A stretch of DNA of 46,054 nt from Candidatus Zambryskibacteria bacterium RIFOXYD1_FULL_40_13 (GCA_001824295.1 MHWY01000002.1:27224-73277); one strand, 5' to 3'; counted from the stretch's first letter, positions 24,412-33,379 are shown. The notes: generated by a model from the sequence alone, not told the origin. Program-made: numbers and translations.

Positions 24412-25134
24412 ATGAAAGAAAAGACTAAGAAAAAAATTAAAGATAATCTGGCAGCGGTTAAGGAAATGGCTATTGACTTGGGTATTAGATCCATTGACTT
24501 ACTTGACGCTGCTGTGTGGACTAGTCCCGAAGTTGCGTTGTTTAGTGTTGCGAATTTGGGCAGGTCCTTTTTAAAAGACAGGCTGGAGAAAATGTTTGGG
24601 GAGGTTCGAAAGGAACGAGAGGCTAACAAAATAGACGAAGAGGTTTTGTGTTCTGAAAAAACAACCCACGCAATTTTGGGTCTCACAAAATTCATGGTGC
24701 AACAGAATCCGGACTCAGAGGTATGGAATACGGCGAAGAAGATTTTTATGCGAACATTGCGGAAAGAAACAACAGAACAAGAAAGAACATCGTTGTACAG
24801 TTATCTTGACCTATGCCAGGAGTTGAGTGGAGCAGAAATAATGATTCTCGCTGGTGCTTACAGAATCTACAAGAATGTTGAAACCAATAAATATCCGACT
24901 GATTTGAAGTCACATCACACTAGACGTCGATGGGCTCAAGAAGTAGCTGAATTTGTTGGGTATAAGACAGAGGAGGAGGTCCTACGATATGAGGAGAGTC
25001 TGGCAAAGCAAAAACTCATATATCCCAGTGAATTTATAAATGGCAACGAGCGGGGTGATTGGACAGCGCCTGGCTATGCCCACAGACTTACCGCACTAGG
25101 AGTAAATTTTTCTAAATCTCTTTCATCTAACTAA
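24412..25134 (+). CDS. Hypothetical 240-aa helical protein in accessory block
   Basis: Predicted all-alpha and soluble, with KEKTKKKIKDN at the start and a C-terminal stretch (GYAHRLTALGVNFSKSL) that resembles the end of a winged helix. I do not recognise a family. The preceding 150 bases contain a possible leader stem (ACAAGTAAGTTT ... AAACTTGT). It lies between the signalling cluster and the reverse transcriptase on the same strand and may belong to the same accessory unit. Codon use is not obviously different from the neighbours. Confidence 0.6.
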   Translation: MKEKTKKKIKDNLAAVKEMAIDLGIRSIDLLDAAVWTSPEVALFSVANLGRSFLKDRLEKMFGEVRKEREANKIDEEVLCSEKTTHAILGLTKFMVQQNPDSEVWNTAKKIFMRTLRKETTEQERTSLYSYLDLCQELSGAEIMILAGAYRIYKNVETNKYPTDLKSHHTRRRWAQEVAEFVGYKTEEEVLRYEESLAKQKLIYPSEFINGNERGDWTAPGYAHRLTALGVNFSKSLSSN

Positions 25135-25183
25135 ATATGTCTAGCACTAAACAATCAATCGGGATAGTGTGGACAATAAAACA

Positions 25184-25300
25184 ATGAGGAGAAGCGGAAG
25201 ATTGGGTGAGACACTGGATAAGAAAGGTAAGTATGTGCCTTTTGGTATTAAGATTGAATTACCTCACCACTCAGAAGGGGAATTGGTTATGGATTTATGA
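25184..25300 (+). CDS. Possible 38-aa ORF before the RT-associated RNA
   Basis: MRRSGRLGETLDKKGKYV to a TGA at 25298. It is short, without recognisable domain or start signal. Listed because the 440 bases between flanking genes otherwise hold only the RNA candidate. May be a fragment of an older gene. Confidence 0.25.
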   Translation: MRRSGRLGETLDKKGKYVPFGIKIELPHHSEGELVMDL

Positions 25301-25328
25301 AAAAGAAGAAACCCTGTTCATAATGGGA

Positions 25329-25356
25329 TTGCAAATTTTAATTTTTGTAATATAAT
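25329..25356 (+). promoter_or_regulatory. Promoter of the RT-associated RNA
   Basis: TTGCAA (25329-25334), 16-nt spacer, TATAAT (25351-25356). Confidence 0.6.
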
Positions 25357-25362
25357 TTTAAT

Positions 25363-25560
25363 GTGCTTATCTTCAACTGTTCGCCAAACTGGCACTGCTA
25401 ATCACAGATTCAGCTCAACGAGCCATTGCAAGACGAGAGAAGATGAACGCAGACAACGCTACAACTTGTAGCACTCTCTGTTCTGAACATTCAATGCATC
25501 GCATGTGAATCATCTCGTGTTTAAATAGAAGTAATGAATAAAGGCCTCTCGGCCTTTATT
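25363..25560 (+). ncRNA. Candidate structured RNA upstream of reverse transcriptase
   Basis: About 200 nt between a -35/-10 pair and a terminator-like hairpin (25537-25560), with no gene in the ORF track except the falsely extended RT start. It can fold as a three-way junction: AGATGA (25441-25446) with TCATCT (25510-25515), enclosing GCTAC/GTAGC (25458-25472) and ATTCAATGC/GCATGTGAAT (25489-25510). CAGA/TCTG strengthens the first arm. A leaderless 36-aa ORF (MCLSSTVRQTG) could be read from 25361 instead. Position suggests a template or cofactor RNA for the RT; unproven. Confidence 0.5.
25537..25560 (+). terminator. Hairpin at the end of the RT-associated RNA
   Basis: AATAAAGGCC-TCTC-GGCCTTTATT, a perfect 10-bp stem. 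It lies inside the ORF-track version of the RT N-terminus, which argues that the real RT start is further downstream. Confidence 0.65.
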
Positions 25561-25578
25561 GCGTATTTACTCAATTGT

Positions 25579-26877
25579 ATGACAAAGAAAAAATATAAAA
25601 AAGATTTTCGTGAGGTTCTTGATGGCTTGCTTTATGCATGGGAGAAACTAAGACGACACCCTAGAAAAAATACTAAAGGAAGTGATAATGAGACAATAAA
25701 TACTTTTTCAAAAGACTACACTCTGAATCTTTTAGATTTAAAAAGAAGACTTTTGGAGGGAAAATTTAGTTTTGCTCCTCTGAGAAGAGTTATGGTTGAA
25801 AAAGGCAGAGAAATATTAGTTTATAGAGTAGAAGAAAGAATTCTCGCAATTTCCATTCTGCACGCTGTATTTCCTCGTTTAGAGCATTTAAATTCTAACC
25901 ATGATTTTTCTCGGAAAGGATTATATATGGTGGAAAATGAAGAAGAAATTGACGAGCCAGAATTTGAAGGTACTCCTTTGGCAGTAGAAAAAATTCAAAA
26001 CTATTTAAAAGAGGGGTATATATGGGTGTTCGAGGCAGATATAAAGAAGTTTTTTGACAATGTTCCCAAACAAAAGATATTCAGTCTAATTAAAAGGCAT
26101 ATTACTAATAAACAGGTTCTAGAATTAATAAGACAAATAATTTATTTTGATGTAGAACCGTCTTCTGGTAAGGATGCAAAGGAATATGGACCTCACAAAG
26201 GGGTAGCTCAAGGCTCTTCATTGTCTCCACTACTTGCGAGTATTTATTTATACGACTTCGATATGTATATTTGCAGTATGTCAGATGTAAAGTTAGTAAG
26301 GTATGTGGATGACTTTATAGTTCTTTGTAAAGATGAGAATACCGCCATAAAAATGTATGAGATAGTAAAAAAGAAGTTGAAAGATATGGAGGTAGATATT
26401 TATGAACTAGGAGAAGTGCATAAAACAAGTGGGTTAGAAAAGACAAAAATTACACTTGCACGCGGGTATGGTGCAAAATCCTTCGATTTTCTTGGGTTAA
26501 CTTTCAATAATACAGATGTTGATATAAGCCAGAAAAAGAAGGATGAGATTGATAAAAAAATAAAGGAAATTATTCACTCACCTGGAGTTAATTTTCTAAG
26601 AAAAACTAAAAGTATCGAATCTAGATTGAACGGTTACATTGACCATTATAAAAAAGCACATTACAGTAGAACAGTCGCTTCTCTTGTTAAGATTATTAAT
26701 TTCGCAGAAAAAGAATTGAGAAGCCACTATATTACTATCTACACAAAAATCACAAACAGGCACCCATTACGCAAATTAACCCCGGAAATTGGAGACAGGT
26801 TGTTTAGGTTTATGGGCATTGATTTTGCACACCTTGAGAGAGAAGTTAAAAAACCAATAACTACCCATCGTCCATGA
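25579..26877 (+). CDS. Reverse transcriptase (RVT_1), group II-intron-like or unknown-group
   Basis: RNA-templated DNA synthesis is inferred from intact RT motifs: FEADIKKFFDNVP (first catalytic Asp), GVAQGSSLSPLLASIYL, LVRYVDDFIVLC (YVDD catalytic pair), LEKTKITL and FDFLGLTF. The N-terminus (RRHPRKNTKGSDNETINTF) resembles the RT-0 region of group II intron proteins. No maturase-X, HNH, protease or retron VTG/NAxxH signature was seen, and the DGR-type SQ motif is absent. ATG 25579 (MTKKKYKKDF) is chosen because the longer ORF begins inside a terminator hairpin. 432 residues. No intron domain V was seen downstream. Confidence 0.88.
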   Translation: MTKKKYKKDFREVLDGLLYAWEKLRRHPRKNTKGSDNETINTFSKDYTLNLLDLKRRLLEGKFSFAPLRRVMVEKGREILVYRVEERILAISILHAVFPRLEHLNSNHDFSRKGLYMVENEEEIDEPEFEGTPLAVEKIQNYLKEGYIWVFEADIKKFFDNVPKQKIFSLIKRHITNKQVLELIRQIIYFDVEPSSGKDAKEYGPHKGVAQGSSLSPLLASIYLYDFDMYICSMSDVKLVRYVDDFIVLCKDENTAIKMYEIVKKKLKDMEVDIYELGEVHKTSGLEKTKITLARGYGAKSFDFLGLTFNNTDVDISQKKKDEIDKKIKEIIHSPGVNFLRKTKSIESRLNGYIDHYKKAHYSRTVASLVKIINFAEKELRSHYITIYTKITNRHPLRKLTPEIGDRLFRFMGIDFAHLEREVKKPITTHRP

Positions 26878-26970
26878 GGACAGAGGTGTGCATTGCGGAG
26901 TCCCACAGTCATATGAAATTTGAAAATGAAGCTTGATTTTTTCTTTAAAATAAGCCATATTTAATAGCAA

Positions 26971-28071
26971 ATGAGTCAGCTTAGCATCGGCATTGTGGGT
27001 CTACCAAATGTGGGGAAGTCCACACTTTTTAATGCACTAACAAAGAAGGCTGTACCAGCCGAGAATTATCCTTTTTGTACCATAGACCCATCCGTGGGTA
27101 TTGTTCCTGTGCCAGACGAAAGGCTTTGGAAACTTTCCGAACTTTCTAAATCAGCCAAAACCATTCCGGCCGTTGTGGAGTTTGTTGATATCGCAGGGCT
27201 TGTCAAAGGTGCTTCAGAGGGGGAAGGTTTGGGCAATAAATTTCTTTCAAACATTCGTGAGGTAGATGCTATCGTTGAGGTAGTTCGTATTTTTGATGAT
27301 GACAAAATAATCCATGTGCATGGGGGGATTGACCCCATTTCTGATATTGAGGTTATAAATTTTGAACTTATTTTGGTTGATGAGGAAACAGTAGAAAAAA
27401 GACTATCAAATCTACAGAAGGATATAAAAGCCGGCAAAAAGGAAGCGGTTTTTGAAGGTGAGGTTTTGGCGAAAACTTTGGCTCATATAAAGCAAGGAAA
27501 GCTGGTGAATAGTCTAGAACTAGATGAAAAAGAGAGACTGGTTGTGAAGATGCTCAACCTCCTTACTTTCAAACCAATAATGTATGCACTGAATAAAAAA
27601 GCTGGTGGAAAAAACTTAGATGAGCTAAATGATGATAGATACAAGAAACTTCTGGAATTTTTCAAAACAGAGAAAGCACAGTGGGTAATAATTGATGCGG
27701 GAATTGAGAATGAACTAAAAGACCTGGAGGGGGAAGAAAAAGAGATGTTCAGGAATGAACTTGGTGGGAAGGATGACGGTATAGATAGCCTTATAAAGGT
27801 CGGCTACACCCTTTTAAACCTGATTACATATTTTACTACTGGAGAAGACGAATCAAGGGCCTGGACTGTTATACGCGGTTCCACGGCACCTGTAGCTGGC
27901 CAAGCCATACATACAGACTTTAAGGATAAATTTATCCGTGCCGAGGTGGTGTTTAATCAGGACCTGCTTTCTTCTGGTTCATACGCTACTGCTCGTGAGA
28001 AGGGGCTTGTTAGGACTGAAGGCAAGGAATATGTGGTGAAAGATGGAGATGTTATTGAGTTTAAGATATAA
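26971..28071 (+). CDS. ychF: Redox-regulated ATPase YchF (Obg/OLA1 family)
   Basis: It is a ribosome-associated P-loop ATPase. G1 GLPNVGKSTLFNAL, switch region PAVVEFVDIAGLVKGASEGEGLGN and a noncanonical G4 (YALNKKAGG in place of NKxD) fit the ATP preference of this family. The C-terminal TGS domain (FFTTGEDESRAW-like, VFNQDLLSSGSYATAREKG) ends with the typical KDGDVIEFKI. Length 366 is standard. TATTTA lies 7 nt before the ATG. Confidence 0.96.
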   Translation: MSQLSIGIVGLPNVGKSTLFNALTKKAVPAENYPFCTIDPSVGIVPVPDERLWKLSELSKSAKTIPAVVEFVDIAGLVKGASEGEGLGNKFLSNIREVDAIVEVVRIFDDDKIIHVHGGIDPISDIEVINFELILVDEETVEKRLSNLQKDIKAGKKEAVFEGEVLAKTLAHIKQGKLVNSLELDEKERLVVKMLNLLTFKPIMYALNKKAGGKNLDELNDDRYKKLLEFFKTEKAQWVIIDAGIENELKDLEGEEKEMFRNELGGKDDGIDSLIKVGYTLLNLITYFTTGEDESRAWTVIRGSTAPVAGQAIHTDFKDKFIRAEVVFNQDLLSSGSYATAREKGLVRTEGKEYVVKDGDVIEFKI

Positions 28072-28135
28072 TCAATTTCTGTTGATTTTTACTTATATGT
28101 TATAATTAGTGAATTACCACTAATACATATTTGCC

Positions 28136-28534
28136 ATGAAAAAAGGATATAAAAATAATATAGAAAAATTAACAACAGAAAACATTAGTTTTAGAAAAGT
28201 GCTTTACACTGGTGAGCAAAGTCAGCTTGTGCTGATGAGCCTCATTCCAGGAGAGGAAATAGGAACAGAAGTTCATCCAGACAATGACCAATTCTTTAGA
28301 TTTGAATCTGGAACTGGAGATGTCAGAATAAACGATGCATCATACTCGGTTGGTGACGGTGATGCCGTTGTTGTTCCAAAGGGTGCGACACATAATGTGG
28401 TAAATACTGGAAAGGAAGCTCTAAAGTTTTATACGATATATAGCCCTGCACACCACAAAGACGGTATAGAGCGTGTGACAAAGGAAGAGGCGGTGTCACA
28501 GGAAGCCGATTTTGACGGCATAACTACTGAGTAA
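28136..28534 (+). CDS. Small cupin-domain protein
   Basis: A single beta-barrel of 132 residues. EVHPDNDQFFRFESGTGDV and GDAVVVPKGATHNVVNTG give the two cupin motifs with probable metal ligands (His, Asp/Gln, Glu, His). Related single-domain cupins resemble the C-terminal barrel of mannose-6-phosphate isomerase, but the substrate is not predictable. A TATAAT lies about 30 nt upstream. Confidence 0.88.
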   Translation: MKKGYKNNIEKLTTENISFRKVLYTGEQSQLVLMSLIPGEEIGTEVHPDNDQFFRFESGTGDVRINDASYSVGDGDAVVVPKGATHNVVNTGKEALKFYTIYSPAHHKDGIERVTKEEAVSQEADFDGITTE

Positions 28535-28555
28535 ATTATAATTAACTTTACTATT

Positions 28556-29482
28556 ATGAATCCACAAACAAAAACAAGTGCTAGTGATTTTTTTCTAAAT
28601 CTCGGGGCAATCGTTGCTATCTATATGGTAGTGATTAATCTTCTGACACTACTTTTCACAGTTATAAATAGGGCTTACCCTCCAGTAAGTAAAGCCTATG
28701 GTTACTTTGGTAGCTCTACAATAAGCTGGCCAGTAGCTACGCTTATAATTGTATTTCCAATTTTCGTTTTGCTTATGTGGCTACTTGAAAGAAGCTATAA
28801 GGTTGAGCCAGAAAAACGACAAGTTGCAATTAAGAGATGGCTAACGTTTATTACTTTGTTTGTTGCCGGGATTGCTTTGGCTATAGATTTAGTTACTGTA
28901 TTGTATCATTTTATTGATGGTCAGGATTTGACAGCATCTTTCCTTCTAAAAGTTCTCTCTGTATTTGTTGTCACCTTGGGTGTGTTTCTATACTACCTTT
29001 CTGACATACGAGGAAAACTAACATCCGCATCTAGAAGGATCTGGTTGGTTGTGGCGGTTGTGGTTATGGTCGCTTCGGTTGTTTGGGGATTTGCTGTACT
29101 TGGTTCTCCGGCAACACAAAGACTTTACAAATATGATGAACAAAAATCCAACGACTTGTCTAACATTAATTCTGAAATCATGAACTCCTATTCTCAAAAA
29201 GGTGCTCTTCCAGAGAAACTTGCAGATATGAGTGGGTATTACATTCCAGTTGTTGACTCTCAAACAGGGCAACCATACACATACGAAAAAACAGGTGATT
29301 TAACATACAAACTATGTGCAGAATTCAACAAGGCAACACTGGGTGTCAATGAAAAAGACCAAGTTATCAGAACTGTAGATTATGTAAGTCCGTTTTGGGC
29401 CCATCCAGAGGGTGAACATTGTTTTGAACAAACTATAAGCCCAAGTCTATATTACAAGGGAGCACCAGTGCCTGTCCGCTAA
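28556..29482 (+). CDS. DUF5671-like multi-pass membrane protein
   Basis: Five hydrophobic helices (for example LGAIVAIYMVVINLLTLLF, WPVATLIIVFPIFVLLMWLL, WLTFITLFVAGIALAIDLV, VLSVFVVTLGVFLYYLSD, WLVVAVVVMVASVVWGFAV) are followed by a C-terminal extracytoplasmic segment with cysteines. It resembles pseudopilin-like C-terminal domains (SQTGQPYTYEKTGDLTYKLCAEF). The membrane part matches DUF5671 as I remember it. Function unknown. A strong terminator follows. Confidence 0.75.
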   Translation: MNPQTKTSASDFFLNLGAIVAIYMVVINLLTLLFTVINRAYPPVSKAYGYFGSSTISWPVATLIIVFPIFVLLMWLLERSYKVEPEKRQVAIKRWLTFITLFVAGIALAIDLVTVLYHFIDGQDLTASFLLKVLSVFVVTLGVFLYYLSDIRGKLTSASRRIWLVVAVVVMVASVVWGFAVLGSPATQRLYKYDEQKSNDLSNINSEIMNSYSQKGALPEKLADMSGYYIPVVDSQTGQPYTYEKTGDLTYKLCAEFNKATLGVNEKDQVIRTVDYVSPFWAHPEGEHCFEQTISPSLYYKGAPVPVR

Positions 29483-29497
29483 CTAAACTCCTTAGAT

Positions 29498-29532
29498 AAA
29501 ACCACGCAAAAGATTTGCGTGGTTTTATTTTG
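29498..29532 (+). terminator. Terminator before leuS
   Basis: AAAACCACGCAAA-AGA-TTTGCGTGGTTTTATTTT, 13-bp perfect stem. Confidence 0.92.
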
Positions 29533-29551
29533 CAAGCGGTTCTGTTTTTGA

Positions 29552-29557
29552 TAGTAT
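29552..29557 (+). promoter_or_regulatory. -10-like box of leuS
   Basis: TAGTAT, 8 nt before the ATG at 29566; the ORF-track start at 29515 lies inside the upstream terminator. Confidence 0.45.
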
Positions 29558-29565
29558 TGGTAGGT

Positions 29566-32199
29566 ATGAAAAATAATGTTCAAAATGAATACGACCATCT
29601 AGATATTGAAAAAAAGTGGCAAAAAGAGTGGGCCAGAAAAAAGGTCTATAAAACAGAAGCTCCTTCGACACGTTCAGGGCAAGCAAAGAAAAAGAAATGC
29701 TACGTTTTGGACATGTTTCCTTATCCAAGTGGTCTAGGTCTTCATGTTGGCCACCCAAAGGGATATATTGGCTCAGATGTTTTTGCACGAATGAGGAGAA
29801 TGCAAGGCTTCAATGTCTTGCATCCAATGGGTTATGATGCTTTCGGATTACCTGCTGAACAGTACGCCCTAGAACATAACATCGCACCACAGAAGGCGGT
29901 AATAGAAAATGTAAAAACCTTTGAAAGGCAGTTGAATAAAATAGGTCTTTCCTACGACTGGGATAGAAAGGTAAATACGACTGACCCAGATTTCTATCGT
30001 TGGACACAGTGGATTTTCCTAAAGCTTTTCGGTTCTTGGTACGGTTCAACAGGCTCACCGCAGGCAACACAAAAAGCTAGACCAATTTCAGAACTTATAA
30101 AGATTTTTGAAAAAGATGGGAATCAAAAAGTAAATAGTGTTTCAGGTAAAGTTCAGGTTTTCTCCGCTTCCGACTGGAAAGCTATGGATGAAAAAACAAA
30201 GCAAGATGTATTAATGAAATATCGTTTGGCATATGAGGGATATAGCGAGGTGAACTGGTGTCCTGTACTTGGTACAGTTCTTGCAAATGATGAGGTGGTT
30301 GATAGCTCTAAAGGGTTAGTTTCGGAAAGAGGTGGTTTCTTGGTTGTAAAAAAAGAAATGCGACAGTGGTTCTTGCGCATAACAGCCTATGCTCCAAGAT
30401 TACTTGCTGGCTTAGATACGCTTGATTGGTCTTCCCACATAAAAGAGATTCAGAGAAACTGGATAGGGGAAAGTCATGGTTTGTTATTTACTGCTAAAGT
30501 TAAGGATTCAGATATGGTCATTGAGACTTTTAATGCGCATTTTCAAGCTTGCTATGCTGATACTTTCTTTGTTATTGCTCCTGATCACCCTATGCTTCCA
30601 AAGCTAGTAGAGGGTGTTGCAAACGAAACCGAAATTTTAAGTAAGGCAAGAGAAATAGTTGATAAACGAGCAAAGTTTTCTGAGGGTGAATATAGAGAGA
30701 TAGATGGCATATTTACTGGTAGATATGTTGTTGACCCACTTGGTAACGGTGATTTACCTATCTGGGTAGCAAGCTTCGCCCTGAAGGACTACGGCACGGG
30801 GATAGTCAAATGCTCTGCACACGATGAGAGAGATTTTGCCTTTGCTAAAAAGTTTAATATAAAACTTAAAACAGTTTTGCTTCCAACAAACGAGCATCTT
30901 GGGAAGAAGGTATTGAACCAGGAAATATGTTTCTCCGATATGGTAAACGGTATTCTAACAGAACCAAAGGAGCTCATGGGCAAAATAGCCGGAGAAGCGA
31001 CAAAGGATATTATTAAATATGTAACATCCAGAGGTTTTGCAAAAGTACACACAACATACAAGATGCGAGATGCAGTTTTTGCAAGGCAAAGATACTGGGG
31101 TGAACCAATTCCACTGCGACACGATAAGGATGGAATAATCCATGAACTACGAGAGAAAGATTTACCTCTAAAGTTACCAAATGTTAAGTCATATGTTCCA
31201 ACAGGTACTGGAGAATCACCGCTTGCCGGAGTGTCATCTTGGGTAAAGGCTGGGCTAGAAACAAACACCATGCCTGGCTGGGCTGGTTCCTCCTGGTATT
31301 TCTTGCGGTATATGGATCCAAAAAACAAGAAGGCCTTCGCTGATATAAATGCTATAAAATATTGGAAAAATGTTGATATGTATGTGGGGGGTCAGGAGCA
31401 TGCAACGGGCCATCTACTGTACTCACGCTTCTGGTACAAATTTATGAAGGACTATGGCTTGGTTGTGACAGAGGAGCCATTCCAGACTCTCAGAAATCAA
31501 GGAATGATTTTGGGTAGTGATAATAGGAAAATGAGTAAGCGGTGGGGGAATGTTATAAATCCTGACGACATTGTCAAAATATATGGTGCCGACACCTTGC
31601 GTGTATATGAGATGTTCATGGGCCCCTTTGAGGCTTCGCTTCCATGGAGTACTGACAATATAATTGGCTCAAGGCGTTTTTTGGAGAAAGTGTGGAAGAT
31701 AAAACAGAAGGTGATAAAAAAAGGAAAAGTTGATTCAAAATTTGAAGTTTTGTTATATAAAACAATTAAAAAAATATCCGAAGATATTGAAGGTTTTTCA
31801 TTCAACACCTCTATTTCATCCATGATGATTCTTGTTAATGAAATGGAAAAACTAGAATCTGTTAGACAAAGTGACTTTGAGTTATTTTTGAAAATCCTGT
31901 CACCCTTTGCTCCGCACATAACAGAAGAATTGTGGAAACAGCTAGGTCACAAGAGTTTTTTGGTGTTGGAAAAATGGCCAAAAGTTGATTCTAAAAAAAC
32001 TCAAGAGTTGGAGGTTAAGATTGTTGTGCAGATTAATGGCAAGGTCAGAGCAAGCTTCGATACGCATTTTGGAGCTAGGGAGGACGAGGCGGTTTCAGGG
32101 GCGAGGGCTCTAAGAGAAGTGGAAAAATGGCTAATTAATAAGGAAATAATCAAGACTGTTTTTGTTCCAAATAGACTCATTAATTTTGTGACAAAATAA
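29566..32199 (+). CDS. leuS: Leucyl-tRNA synthetase
   Basis: It charges tRNA-Leu. The Rossmann core has FPYPSGLGLHVGHPKGY (HIGH motif) and NRKMSKRWGN (KMSKS motif). Between them lies the CP1 editing domain, and FARQRYWGEPIP and the anticodon-binding helices follow. VNWCPVLGTVLANDEV and the upstream WKAMDEKTKQDVLMKYR insertion fit the long-type bacterial LeuRS. The start at 29566 (MKNNVQNEYDHLDIEKKW) gives 878 residues. Two segments (APSTRSGQAKKKK before CYVLDMFPYPSG, and STGSPQATQ) are encoded by similar 21-nt repeats and look like in-frame repeat insertions. Confidence 0.96.
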   Translation: MKNNVQNEYDHLDIEKKWQKEWARKKVYKTEAPSTRSGQAKKKKCYVLDMFPYPSGLGLHVGHPKGYIGSDVFARMRRMQGFNVLHPMGYDAFGLPAEQYALEHNIAPQKAVIENVKTFERQLNKIGLSYDWDRKVNTTDPDFYRWTQWIFLKLFGSWYGSTGSPQATQKARPISELIKIFEKDGNQKVNSVSGKVQVFSASDWKAMDEKTKQDVLMKYRLAYEGYSEVNWCPVLGTVLANDEVVDSSKGLVSERGGFLVVKKEMRQWFLRITAYAPRLLAGLDTLDWSSHIKEIQRNWIGESHGLLFTAKVKDSDMVIETFNAHFQACYADTFFVIAPDHPMLPKLVEGVANETEILSKAREIVDKRAKFSEGEYREIDGIFTGRYVVDPLGNGDLPIWVASFALKDYGTGIVKCSAHDERDFAFAKKFNIKLKTVLLPTNEHLGKKVLNQEICFSDMVNGILTEPKELMGKIAGEATKDIIKYVTSRGFAKVHTTYKMRDAVFARQRYWGEPIPLRHDKDGIIHELREKDLPLKLPNVKSYVPTGTGESPLAGVSSWVKAGLETNTMPGWAGSSWYFLRYMDPKNKKAFADINAIKYWKNVDMYVGGQEHATGHLLYSRFWYKFMKDYGLVVTEEPFQTLRNQGMILGSDNRKMSKRWGNVINPDDIVKIYGADTLRVYEMFMGPFEASLPWSTDNIIGSRRFLEKVWKIKQKVIKKGKVDSKFEVLLYKTIKKISEDIEGFSFNTSISSMMILVNEMEKLESVRQSDFELFLKILSPFAPHITEELWKQLGHKSFLVLEKWPKVDSKKTQELEVKIVVQINGKVRASFDTHFGAREDEAVSGARALREVEKWLINKEIIKTVFVPNRLINFVTK
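29664..29684. repeat. In-frame repeat copy 1 in leuS
   Basis: TTCGACACGTTCAGGGCAAG plus C. It shares 15 of 21 positions with the copy at 30045 and encodes the STRSGQA peptide. Confidence 0.6.
30045..30065. repeat. In-frame repeat copy 2 in leuS
   Basis: TTCAACAGGCTCACCGCAGG plus C, the partner of the copy at 29664, encoding STGSPQA. Confidence 0.55.
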
Positions 32200-32313
32200 T
32201 CGCTGTTGGGTCTACTGCATGTTTCGGTCAAGGCTTGACTAAAATAGACAATAATGATACAAATAAGATACATTTGTTGTAACTAATTTAATAATTTATT
32301 AGAAACATATATT

Positions 32314-33351
32314 ATGATAGAAAAATCACCAATCACCTTCAAACCAAAACAAGTGGTCAAAAAGCTACTAGCAGTTTTGGGCGATAGGTCACAAGATGTA
32401 CTAGTAAATCGTTTTGGCTTGGGTAATGACACAAAGAGAATGACACTAGAGGCGATTGGTAAGAAGTACAAGATAACACGAGAGAGAGTACGACAAATTG
32501 AAAACTATTCAATCATAAACATAAGGAAATCCAAAGAGTATGTTAAAGAATCCTTGATCTTTGCTGAACTCAAGGAAATTATTTCAAGTCTTGGTTCCAC
32601 AATAACCGAAGACAGTTTGCTAAAGCATTTATCAAAGGATAAAAGCATACAGAACTGCGTGCACTTCCTACTTGTTGTGGGTGAGGATTTTCATAAAGAA
32701 AAAGAAGATAATGAATTCAAACATCGCTGGACTGTTGATAAGGAATTATCAAAAAAAATTCACTCTTCTCTACGACAGCTATATAGTACACTTTCTGATG
32801 ACGAGATTTTACTTGAATCAGACATGGTAGAAAAGTTTCTTGAACACCTTAAGGATGTATCAGATAAATACAAGAATGAAGAGATTGCAAAAAGATGGTT
32901 AGCTCTATCAAAACTTATAGACAAAAACCCTCTTGGAGAATGGGGTAAATCCAAATCAACCAACATAAATGCAAAGGGGATGAGAGACTACGCCTTCTTG
33001 GTTATAAGGCGACATGGTTCACCAATACACTTCAGAGAAGTAGCAAAACTTATTACCGAACTGTTCAAGAAAAAAGCTCACATTGCCACAACCCACAATG
33101 AACTAATAAAAGACCCAAGATTTGTGCTAGTTGGTCGCGGACTTTATGCTCTATCAGAGTGGGGATATATGAGTGGGGTGGTAAAGGATGTTATCAAGAC
33201 TGTTTTAGACAAAAATGGGCCAATGACCAAAGAAGAAATCATTAAGAAAGTACTGAAGGAGAGATATGTTAAGGAAAATACAATAATGGTCAATCTTCAG
33301 AATCCAAAATACTTCAGAAAATCAAAGGATGGTAAGTATAGTGCAGTCTAG
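32314..33351 (+). CDS. Sigma-70 region 4 + HARE-HTH regulator
   Basis: The N-terminus contains MTLEAIGKKYKITRERVRQIE, the helix-turn-helix of sigma region 4 that reads -35 elements. There is no region 2, so it is not a complete sigma factor. The C-terminal half contains a HARE-HTH domain (MRDYAFLVIRRHGSPIHFREVAKLI ... DPRFVLVGRGLYALSEWGY), found in RNA polymerase delta subunits. A second winged-helix-like stretch (MTKEEIIKKVLKE) ends it. The combination suggests a transcription modulator. 345 residues, monocistronic, followed by a terminator. Confidence 0.85.
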   Translation: MIEKSPITFKPKQVVKKLLAVLGDRSQDVLVNRFGLGNDTKRMTLEAIGKKYKITRERVRQIENYSIINIRKSKEYVKESLIFAELKEIISSLGSTITEDSLLKHLSKDKSIQNCVHFLLVVGEDFHKEKEDNEFKHRWTVDKELSKKIHSSLRQLYSTLSDDEILLESDMVEKFLEHLKDVSDKYKNEEIAKRWLALSKLIDKNPLGEWGKSKSTNINAKGMRDYAFLVIRRHGSPIHFREVAKLITELFKKKAHIATTHNELIKDPRFVLVGRGLYALSEWGYMSGVVKDVIKTVLDKNGPMTKEEIIKKVLKERYVKENTIMVNLQNPKYFRKSKDGKYSAV

Positions 33352-33379
33352 CAACCCTTTATATATTGCAGAATAACAG

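Noticed and set aside
25534-26877. Diversity-generating retroelement
   Set aside because: The RT has QGSSLSP rather than the DGR-type SQ motif, and no template/variable repeat pair with adenine-biased changes was seen nearby.
25363-26877. Retron
   Set aside because: The RT lacks the NAxxH and VTG retron motifs, and the upstream RNA shows no clear a1/a2 pair around an msr-msd layout.
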